Shown here in pieces: positions 1-4,951 of a stretch of 7,254 nucleotides of DNA; the first letter of the stretch is position 1, and each line of letters opens with the position of its first letter. The DNA is from an uncultured Oscillospiraceae bacterium (GTDB taxonomy: Bacteria; Bacillota; Clostridia; Oscillospirales; Acutalibacteraceae). Position numbers and translations under genes: made by a program. The stretch is taken from assembly GCA_900553255.1 (NCBI GenBank), contig USCI01000105.1, positions 1-7,254 of the forward strand, given 5' to 3'. Under the pieces are notes generated by a model. It did no database searches. It was given only the letters and a program-made list of their open reading frames with translations, and was not told where the DNA came from.

Positions 1-41
1 GGATTTATGGCACTTTGAACTCAACTCCTGTTGCTTTTAGT

Positions 42-70
42 TTGACAATTCACTGACACCGGCACATAAT
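42..70 (+). promoter_or_regulatory. Sigma-A (sigma-70 type) promoter for the FAD oxidoreductase gene
   Basis: A perfect -35 box TTGACA (42-47) is followed after exactly 17 bases by CATAAT (65-70), five of six matches to the -10 consensus. Transcription would start near 77, giving a leader of about 53 bases before the ATG at 130. The tetramer CCGG occurs on both sides of the -10 box (59-62 and 71-74), which could be part of an operator, but the match is short. Confidence 0.75.
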
Positions 71-129
71 CCGGAAATATCCGCACACAATAGATCATCA
101 TAGACCCGATAGGAAAGGACTGTGTGCAG

Positions 130-1389
130 ATGATCAAAAATACTGTAGAAGCGTCCCTGTGGACCTCGCTTGACCGCGTGCCGACCCAGTATCCCTGGCT
201 GGGCGAAGACCTGACCTGTACCGTCGCGGTGGTCGGCGGCGGGCTGACGGCGGCGATGACCGCCATGCGCTTTGCCGAGGCCGGCATCGACACGGTGATG
301 CTCAGCGCCGACCCGGTCGGGCACGGCGCCACCGCTTCAGCGGCCGGCATCATGAGCGTCGACGGCGAGGAAGGCCTCGGCGCGCTGGTGGAAGCGATCG
401 GTGCCGACCGGGCGATGATCGCGGCTAACCTGCTGCGAGAATCGATCGACAATATCGAAACCCTCTGTTCCACGCTTGGTGACGACTGCGGGTTCCGCCG
501 GATGGACTGCCTGCGCTATACCGAGAAGACTGAAAACGCCGCCGATATCCGGCGGGAATACTCCCTGCGCGTGCATAACGGCATCGATGCCGAGCTGCTT
601 GATCCCAACGAAGCCAGCCGGCAATTTACCTTTCCGATTGAGGCCGGCGTCTACTCCAAGGGTGTCGCTGCTCAGGCGGACCCCTTCCGCCTGGTTCATA
701 CCGTTACCGCCGCCGCTAAGCAGCACGGCGCACGCATTTTTGAAAACACCGGTGTCCATTCGATTGAGGAAGAGGCCGACTGCCCCGCAGAAGAAAAGCC
801 CATCACCCTTTCCTGCAGCACCGGCTATTCCGTATCGGCTGACTACGTGGTGCTGGCCGCCGGGATGGATACCGGGCGGGAATGCGGCGGCATTGAGGGT
901 TGTCGGACCACCTATATGGTCGCCACCGAGCCGATCACCGACTTTTCCGGCTGGCGCGGCCCCTGCATCATCCGCCGCGCGGAGGAACCCCGGCTGTACC
1001 TGACGGTCACCGCGGACAACCGCATCCTGATCGGCGGGCTGGACAGCATGCTGATGGATGAGCATGGCAGGCTCGCCGGCGTGCTGGATCTTTCCGCCAA
1101 AGCTCACCGCCGCTACGAGCTGCTCTCCCGTACCCTGCGGGAGATGTTCCCCGCCATCCGGGATATCACCGATGAATTTCATTTTGCGGTGAGAGACGGG
1201 CATACCGCTGACCATCTCCCGGTTATCGGCCGCCGCCCGGATTCCAGCCGGATCGCCTATGCGCTTGGCTGCGGGGACAACGGTATCCTGCATGCCGAAC
1301 TGGCCGGCCGCTTCCTTCTTCAGCAATACCGCGGCGAAGGCAGCCGCGAACTCGGCCTCTTTTCTCCTGCCCGCGAATGGCGCGAATAA
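130..1389 (+). CDS. FAD-dependent oxidoreductase, DAO / glycine oxidase-like (COG0665 type), no Rieske domain
   Basis: A 419-residue flavoprotein of the D-amino-acid oxidase/DadA superfamily, which usually oxidises amines or amino acids; the substrate cannot be told from sequence. Visible landmarks are an N-terminal lead with SLW and YPWL, a Rossmann strand with GGGLTA (about residues 36-41), the VGHGATASAAG segment (about 63-73) where this superfamily has a GATG-type FAD loop, VVLAAG (about 240-245), and a C-terminal GDNGILHAELAG segment ending in LFSPAREW. The lead and tail resemble YhfW-like proteins that carry a C-terminal Rieske domain, but this one stops where that domain would begin. 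Two oddities: the third glycine of GxGxxG is Ala, and the strand-2 end reads VMLSAD instead of the usual acidic VLLE. I chose ATG 130 because AGGAAAGGA (111-119) is well spaced for it; GTG 124 in the same frame would add two residues. It appears monocistronic between its own promoter and a terminator. Confidence 0.88.
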   Translation: MIKNTVEASLWTSLDRVPTQYPWLGEDLTCTVAVVGGGLTAAMTAMRFAEAGIDTVMLSADPVGHGATASAAGIMSVDGEEGLGALVEAIGADRAMIAANLLRESIDNIETLCSTLGDDCGFRRMDCLRYTEKTENAADIRREYSLRVHNGIDAELLDPNEASRQFTFPIEAGVYSKGVAAQADPFRLVHTVTAAAKQHGARIFENTGVHSIEEEADCPAEEKPITLSCSTGYSVSADYVVLAAGMDTGRECGGIEGCRTTYMVATEPITDFSGWRGPCIIRRAEEPRLYLTVTADNRILIGGLDSMLMDEHGRLAGVLDLSAKAHRRYELLSRTLREMFPAIRDITDEFHFAVRDGHTADHLPVIGRRPDSSRIAYALGCGDNGILHAELAGRFLLQQYRGEGSRELGLFSPAREWRE

Positions 1390-1394
1390 ACGAA

Positions 1395-1434
1395 CCCCCG
1401 GCCTGTATTCACACAGGCCGGGGGATTCTGTTTT
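1395..1434. terminator. Bidirectional intrinsic terminator between convergent genes
   Basis: A perfect 12-bp stem (1395-1406 with 1413-1424, arm CCCCCGGCCTGT) closes a 6-base loop. On the plus strand it is followed by ATTCTGTTTTA, a T-rich run ending the oxidoreductase transcript. On the minus strand it is followed by TTCGTTTATT, a weaker T-rich tail for the carboxypeptidase gene, whose stop codon (1433-1435) lies inside the plus-strand T run. One hairpin therefore probably serves both genes. Confidence 0.85.
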
Positions 1435-2398
1435 ACTGGAGATAGCTGCCGAAAATATTGGCGGCATCCACCAAATGGTTGGGCGCTTCCCGATAGCTGC
1501 CGGGCGCGCCGGCTGTAACCAGGAGATAGTGACGACCATGCTTGACCGCCAGGCTGGCCAGACACAACCCGGCCTCATCGGTAAAGCCGGTTTTTCCGCC
1601 CAGCAGCGCGCCGTCTTCAATGGTATCGGTGTCCCATGCCTTCGCTATCGTGCTGGTCAGGACGAGTCCTTCGGGATGGTACGGGGTGGAAGAAGTGGTG
1701 TATTCCGCTGCCGTAAAAATTCGATAAAAGTCCTCCTTCTGAATGGCGGTACGCAGCATCAGCGCCATATCGCGTGCGGTGGAAACCTGGGCATCGTCAT
1801 GCAGGCCGGTGCAGTTGGTAAAATGAGTACCGGCCATGCCGAGACGCCTGGCTTCAGCATTCATCTGTTCCACAAATTCCGCTTCAGACCCGGCCGCGGT
1901 AATAGCCAGCATTACCGCCGCTTCTGCGCCCGACGGCAGCATCGCCCCGTACAGCAGATCCTTCACCGAAACCTGTTCGCCCGGCTGAAATCCGGCTTTG
2001 GACGCTTCATACAGCGGCGGAAAAATATCCCCGGAAACGGTTACTTGTTCTTCCGGCGACAGCCGCTGTACCGCCAGCCACACGGTCATCATTTTCGTCA
2101 TTGATGCCGGATACATTGGCGTGTCCGCTTCGCGCCCATACAAAACAGCGGAATCTTCCAGCCTCCAGAGAAACACATACCGGCTGTGGATTTCCCCCGG
2201 TATAAATTCCTCTTCCGGCCGGGGCGGCGTTGTACCGATGGTGGTCGTCGTGACGGTGGGTTTGGAGGGGGACAAAGAGGATTCTGAGGCAATCGGCCTA
2301 TCCGTTGGCGAAGCGCTGGGTGTACAGCCTGCATACAGAGAAAGAACCGCTCCCAGAATAAAAGCTGCGGTGGCTATCCGGTGCTTTTTTGCTTTCAT
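1433..2398 (-). CDS. D-alanyl-D-alanine carboxypeptidase, peptidase family S11, probable lipoprotein
   Basis: A 321-residue penicillin-binding DD-carboxypeptidase that would trim the terminal D-Ala from peptidoglycan stem peptides outside the membrane. The N-terminus is KAKKH followed by a hydrophobic stretch (about 8-23) and Cys25, like a lipoprotein signal. A Ser/Thr/Pro-rich linker (26-60) leads to the catalytic domain. Catalytic motifs are S99-M-T-K102 (SxxK with the nucleophile Ser) and K269-T-G271 (KTG). The middle motif reads P155-S-G-A158, so the usual Asn of SxN is Ala. The lipobox LYAGC has Tyr at -3, which is atypical. No C-terminal amphipathic anchor of the PBP5 type is visible, consistent with lipid anchoring at the N-terminus. 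ATG 2398 is chosen because GGGGGAT lies about 8 bases upstream and the signal peptide begins there; GTG 2449 would add a non-signal-like extension. No convincing promoter is visible upstream. Confidence 0.9.
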   Translation of the reverse strand: MKAKKHRIATAAFILGAVLSLYAGCTPSASPTDRPIASESSLSPSKPTVTTTTIGTTPPRPEEEFIPGEIHSRYVFLWRLEDSAVLYGREADTPMYPASMTKMMTVWLAVQRLSPEEQVTVSGDIFPPLYEASKAGFQPGEQVSVKDLLYGAMLPSGAEAAVMLAITAAGSEAEFVEQMNAEARRLGMAGTHFTNCTGLHDDAQVSTARDMALMLRTAIQKEDFYRIFTAAEYTTSSTPYHPEGLVLTSTIAKAWDTDTIEDGALLGGKTGFTDEAGLCLASLAVKHGRHYLLVTAGAPGSYREAPNHLVDAANIFGSYLQ

Positions 2399-2513
2399 AC
2401 AGTATATCCCCCAATCTTCCCCGACGGATGGAAAGCCCGGCAATGCCACCCGAAATGCATGCCTTTAAAAATCCAATAGGGGCCGAACAAAATTTGGAGG
2501 ACATACCAAACAC

Positions 2514-2550
2514 AAAAAAGCACAGCGTCCTTTTGGGACACTGTGCACAA
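2514..2550 (-). terminator. Rho-independent terminator downstream of the UroD-family gene
   Basis: Arms GCACAGCGTCC (2520-2530) and GGACACTGTGC (2536-2546) form an 11-bp stem around a 5-base loop. The one mismatch on the plus strand (C-A) becomes a G-U wobble in minus-strand RNA. Only the minus strand has a following T run (TTTTTTGTGTTTGG, read from 2519 downwards). It lies about 135 bases past the stop codon at 2682 and upstream of the carboxypeptidase gene, so the two genes are probably transcribed separately. Confidence 0.78.
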
Positions 2551-2588
2551 AAAATAAGAAGGTTTTTATATGTTTAAGACATTCCTAA

Positions 2589-2600
2589 AAGGTATACCTT
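2589..2600. repeat. 12-bp perfect palindrome AAGGTATACCTT
   Basis: The sequence reads the same on both strands and lies in the gene-free stretch between the UroD-family gene and its terminator. Its length and symmetry would suit a dimeric DNA-binding protein, but no promoter sits next to it, and one such palindrome could arise by chance in AT-rich DNA. Confidence 0.35.
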
Positions 2601-2642
2601 ATCAGACTGCGCTTTGAAGGAATACACAGACCGGTAATATTG

Positions 2643-2666
2643 CAGGCAGGATATCGTATCTGCCTG
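2643..2666. other. Hairpin-forming inverted repeat just past the UroD-family stop codon
   Basis: CAGGCA (2643-2648) pairs with TGCCTG (2661-2666), and the stem continues inward with one bulged G to a TCG loop. It begins about 16 bases beyond the minus-strand stop codon. There is no T run on either side, so it is not a standard terminator; it could protect the 3' end of the transcript from exonucleases. Confidence 0.4.
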
Positions 2667-2681
2667 GACAGCGGGTATAGC

Positions 2682-3800
2682 TTACAGCCTGAGGTTCTGC
2701 ATTTTATCGCAGTAGTACTGTACATTTTCAAATTTCGCATCCGGCGGGATACGATGGTCGGGGCACGGAATATATCCGCCCAGCGCCATCAGCGGCTTGA
2801 GCCGCTCGATTTCCCGGTCCACAGCCGCGTAATCGAGCGCAAACACGTTTTTATTCATGCCGCCGACGCCGCGCAGCTGCCGCCCGTACTGCTCACGCCA
2901 GGGAGCGATGCTCGCTTCCCAGGTGCCGTACTCGATCGGGAACATTGTATTGACACCGTTCTCCAGCCAGATGGGGATCAGCCGGTCGATCAGGCCGTCG
3001 CAGTCGACCGAGATGATATCCAGCCCATGTTCGGCCGCCAGTTCGGTGATCCTGCGGTAATGCGGGCCGACCAGCTCTTCAAACACCGACGGGGTGACCA
3101 GCGGTCCGTTTTTGAAGCAGATGTCCTCCCAGAAATGGAGGTAATCGAAACCGGTATACAGGCTCAGCGCCCGCTTGACGGCGCGGTAGCTCAGGTCGCC
3201 GACGGTGTCGATGATCTCCTTGTACAGATCGTAATCATCCATGTACAGGTAGCACAGCTCCTCGACGCCCAGCCAGTCACGGATGGTACCCAGCAGGCTG
3301 CCGGCATGCAGCCCAAGCGGGGTATGGCGATTGGCGTCGCCGGCCTTCAGCGAATTGATCAGCACTTCGTCCGCGCGGGCATCCGACCACTGCAGCCGGG
3401 GAAGGAATTCCTTTTCCCAGCTGGCGCGGTCCACCAGCGTATGGCCGACCTCCATCGGGATGGAGCCGGCCCCGTCCTTTTCGACGATCAGGGCACCGAA
3501 CTCGTTGCGTACGATCCGGCTGCCGTCCGGCTTCGTCTCCACCACCTCACGGGTAAACACCGGTTGGATGCCGGCACCGAGGTAGCACATCGTTTGGTAG
3601 TTATAATCAAAGCCCAGTTTTTTCTGTACCAGATTATCCGCTTCGCTGCCGTCGGCGAGCGCTCCCAGGGCCTCGGCGGGGAGATGACCTTCCGCGACCC
3701 ACTTTTCCAGCGTCTCCTTCCAGTAGCCGAAGCACAGCACCGGCATATGGTCGAACGTCTCGTAATGCAGCACTGCACGCAGGTTTTGCCGTATATCCAT
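2682..3800 (-). CDS. Uroporphyrinogen decarboxylase (URO-D) family protein, MtaA/CmuA-like orphan
   Basis: A 372-residue protein with the URO-D fold signature. The N-terminus RQNLRAVLHYETFDHMP is typical of the family, followed by FWEDICFKNGPLVTPSVFEEL (about 223-243), DCDGLIDRLIPIWLENGVN (about 266-284) and GYIPCPDHRIPPD (about 342-354). These segments match the non-HemE branch, which includes corrinoid methyltransferases, more than haem-pathway UroD. MtaA-type enzymes bind zinc through an HxC pair and a later Cys; here the HxC position reads V265-D-C267, with C346 possibly the later ligand and D266 or H349 possible substitutes. Substrate unknown. ATG 3800 has AAGGGGG 10 bases upstream; an in-frame start is not needed further out. 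It follows the PocR-AraC gene on the same strand after 123 bases with no convincing terminator between, so co-transcription is possible. A terminator at 2514-2550 ends it. Confidence 0.82.
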   Translation of the reverse strand: MDIRQNLRAVLHYETFDHMPVLCFGYWKETLEKWVAEGHLPAEALGALADGSEADNLVQKKLGFDYNYQTMCYLGAGIQPVFTREVVETKPDGSRIVRNEFGALIVEKDGAGSIPMEVGHTLVDRASWEKEFLPRLQWSDARADEVLINSLKAGDANRHTPLGLHAGSLLGTIRDWLGVEELCYLYMDDYDLYKEIIDTVGDLSYRAVKRALSLYTGFDYLHFWEDICFKNGPLVTPSVFEELVGPHYRRITELAAEHGLDIISVDCDGLIDRLIPIWLENGVNTMFPIEYGTWEASIAPWREQYGRQLRGVGGMNKNVFALDYAAVDREIERLKPLMALGGYIPCPDHRIPPDAKFENVQYYCDKMQNLRL

Positions 3801-3838
3801 TCCAACGATACCCCCTTGTGGAAATTTGCCTTTATCCT

Positions 3839-3867
3839 AGCATAATTCCCTGATGAAGGAAAGGGAA
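3839..3867 (-). promoter_or_regulatory. Weak candidate promoter with inverted repeat upstream of the UroD-family gene
   Basis: Read on the minus strand, TTCCCT (3867-3862) lies 17 bases before TATGCT (3844-3839), a poor -35 with a fair -10. The -35 hexamer is also one arm of a perfect inverted repeat (TTCCCT 3846-3851 and AGGGAA 3862-3867 on the plus strand, 10 bases apart), which could be an operator. The placement about 40-65 bases from the start codon is reasonable, but the match is weak. Confidence 0.25.
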
Positions 3868-3923
3868 AAGCCGCAAAAAAGTTGGCTAAAGATCGTTACG
3901 AATAATTAGAGGATTTGTTTTCG

Positions 3924-4760
3924 TTAAGACAGGCTGCGGCGGTAAGCGGTGGGAGTCATCCCGGTCTCCCGCCGGAACACGCGCGAGAAATAATTATAAT
4001 CTGCGATACCGGCTGCCGCGGCCGCCTGAGCAACAGTACAGTCCGCGTCCGCCAGGTGCTCCTTTGCCACTTCCAGCCGCGCCTCCAGCGTCAGCTGGCC
4101 GATGGTTTTGCCGGTATTTTCCCTAGCGGTTTTGCACAGCGTTGCGACGCTGCACGACAGGGCGCCCGCCATATCGGCAAGGGTGAACGGCTGGGTGATA
4201 TGGCCGGCAATATACGCCTGGATCTGGGCATACAGGCCGCCGCGCTGCACCCGCATCCACTGCTCCAGCCGGATATAGCCGACGCACGCTTCGATGATAT
4301 GGATGCAGGCGTCGAGATACCCCTCCGATATGGTGGTCACTCCGTGCAGCGCTTCCTCCAACCGCGGCGTGCTGCCGACCAGGCCGGCACAGCGCGCTTT
4401 GCAGAACGCAATCTGCTGCTCCTGACGCTCCGCATACAGCAGCTGGCCGAAAACCAGGTAGCCCGCTGCTTCGCCGTTGTCAAGCACCGGTGTGCATACC
4501 TCCATCAGCCCGGCATGACAGCGGTAGGAATAGCTCTTTCCCCGCTGGCGCGCCTCCCGCATGCCTTCCAGATCACAGCCCTCACAGCGCCGCCGTCCGT
4601 CCGCCGTGCTGCGGATCAGGCTGCAGAAGGCGCCGTGTTGCTTGGGATATTCCATGACCAGGCGGAAATCGCTGTCGAAAATACCGATGCGCTGCCCGGT
4701 GAGCATGTGGAAGTCCACCAGCAGCCGCCGCAGCTCCGTTAAATGCAGTTCGGTTCCCAT
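3924..4760 (-). CDS. AraC-family transcriptional regulator with N-terminal PocR sensory domain
   Basis: A 278-residue one-component regulator. Residues about 8-120 match the PocR sensory domain: a conserved FC (C46), the RRRCEGCD pair (C59, C62), then YRCHAGLMEVCTPVLDNGEAAGYLVFGQLL (about 79-108) with C81-H-A-G-L. Residues about 180-275 form the AraC DNA-binding domain: a first helix-turn-helix from LADMAGALSCSVATL (194-208) and a second from VAQAAAAAGIADYNYFSRVFRRETGMTPTAYR (243-274). PocR domains are known or predicted to bind small metabolites; the Salmonella namesake responds to 1,2-propanediol. ATG 4760 is set by AAAGGAGG (4775-4768) seven bases upstream; the TTG at 4778 would place the ribosome site inside the gene. 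It is divergent from fucI, so it is the likely regulator of the fucose genes, and may also control itself and the UroD-family gene behind it. Family assignment is firm; target and ligand are inferred. Confidence 0.93.
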   Translation of the reverse strand: MGTELHLTELRRLLVDFHMLTGQRIGIFDSDFRLVMEYPKQHGAFCSLIRSTADGRRRCEGCDLEGMREARQRGKSYSYRCHAGLMEVCTPVLDNGEAAGYLVFGQLLYAERQEQQIAFCKARCAGLVGSTPRLEEALHGVTTISEGYLDACIHIIEACVGYIRLEQWMRVQRGGLYAQIQAYIAGHITQPFTLADMAGALSCSVATLCKTARENTGKTIGQLTLEARLEVAKEHLADADCTVAQAAAAAGIADYNYFSRVFRRETGMTPTAYRRSLS

Positions 4761-4785
4761 ATGGCCGCCTCCTTTCAATCAGGAT

Positions 4786-4809
4786 AATCTTATGAAAAGA
4801 TATAAGATT
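4786..4809. repeat. Perfect 8-bp inverted repeat upstream of the regulator gene
   Basis: AATCTTAT (4786-4793) is the exact reverse complement of ATAAGATT (4802-4809), with 8 bases between. It overlaps the first direct-repeat copy and the proposed promoter of the regulator gene, so it could be an autoregulation site or a second operator. It lies about 26 bases upstream of the regulator's ATG. Confidence 0.45.
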
Positions 4810-4816
4810 GTGCTAA
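4787..4816 (-). promoter_or_regulatory. Candidate promoter of the PocR-AraC gene
   Basis: On the minus strand TTAGCA (4816-4811) and TAAGAT (4792-4787) each match four of six consensus bases and are 18 bases apart. Transcription would start near 4780, giving a leader of about 20 bases that contains the strong ribosome site. The elements overlap the repeats described here, which suits autoregulation, but the hexamers are not strong. Confidence 0.35.
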
Positions 4817-4834
4817 TTCTATTTAGGATAATAC

Positions 4835-4863
4835 TATATTTATTCACATTTGTACAGTATACT
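4835..4863 (+). promoter_or_regulatory. Candidate activator-dependent promoter of fucIU
   Basis: TATACT (4858-4863) is a five-of-six -10 box. The -35 position 17 bases upstream (4835-4840, TATATT) has almost no resemblance to TTGACA. A good -10 with a poor -35 next to direct repeats is the usual arrangement where an AraC-type activator recruits polymerase. Transcription would start near 4870, leaving a leader of about 82 bases. Confidence 0.45.
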
Positions 4864-4872
4864 TTAGGTGGA

Positions 4873-4926
4873 TTTTCCGTGAAAACGGGAAGGATTTTGC
4901 ATTCTTCCGGTGCGGTATGTACCGGA
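4873..4926 (+). promoter_or_regulatory. Structured 5' leader of fucI: two hairpins with a competing pairing
   Basis: Hairpin one (4873-4892) pairs TTTTCCGT with ACGGGAAG, including two G-U wobbles, around a GAAA loop of the GNRA class. Hairpin two pairs TCCGGT (4906-4911) with ACCGGA (4921-4926) around 9 bases. GGAAG (4888-4892), part of hairpin one, can instead pair with CTTCC (4904-4908), which overlaps hairpin two. Neither hairpin covers the ribosome site at 4938-4944. The pairings are read from sequence; a regulatory role is inference. It matches no riboswitch class I can name. Confidence 0.4.
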
Positions 4927-4951
4927 TTCAAAACAAAAAGGAGGTCATTGT

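Larger units (their letters stand above)
4781..4837 (+). promoter_or_regulatory. Candidate AraC-type direct-repeat operator in the divergent control region
   Basis: AGGATAATCTTAT (4781-4793) and AGGATAATACTAT (4825-4837) agree at 11 of 13 positions. Between them AAGATTGTGCTAA (4804-4816) agrees with the second copy at 8 of 13 and starts exactly 21 bases before it and 23 bases after the first. AraC proteins commonly bind same-orientation half-sites about two helical turns apart. The last copy overlaps the -35 position of the proposed fucI promoter by a few bases, as expected for a class II activator. The middle copy alone could be chance in AT-rich DNA. Confidence 0.45.

Noticed and set aside
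337..1620. A 427-codon minus-strand frame across the oxidoreductase gene
   Set aside because: It runs through the terminator hairpin into the carboxypeptidase gene and looks like no known family; the plus-strand flavoprotein explains the region.
2399..2449. Extended N-terminus of the carboxypeptidase from GTG 2449
   Set aside because: It would bury the signal peptide behind 17 non-signal residues, while ATG 2398 has a GGGGGAT ribosome site at good spacing.
2640..3845. A 401-codon open frame on the plus strand opposite the UroD-family gene
   Set aside because: No ribosome site or recognisable domain, and the opposite strand encodes a clear URO-D protein with a good start site.
3893..3925. 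Terminator between the PocR-AraC gene and the UroD-family gene
   Set aside because: The TTAACGAA/TTCGTAACG pairing is imperfect and AT-rich with no following T run, and the AGCC/GGCT pair near 3870-3893 is only 4-5 bp.
3915..4742. A 275-codon plus-strand frame opposite the PocR-AraC gene
   Set aside because: It is the shadow of a gene with two recognisable domains on the other strand and has no supporting start signal.
4761..4778. Extended N-terminus of the PocR-AraC protein from TTG 4778
   Set aside because: The added codons are the AAAGGAGG ribosome site that serves ATG 4760.
4910..4951. Extended N-terminus of FucI from GTG 4910
   Set aside because: It overlaps a leader hairpin and the AAGGAGG site of ATG 4952, and FucI proteins begin close to the IGIRPVIDGR segment.
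4870..4951. A known riboswitch class upstream of fucI
   Set aside because: The leader is short, has only two small hairpins and lacks any conserved riboswitch core or terminator that I can recognise.
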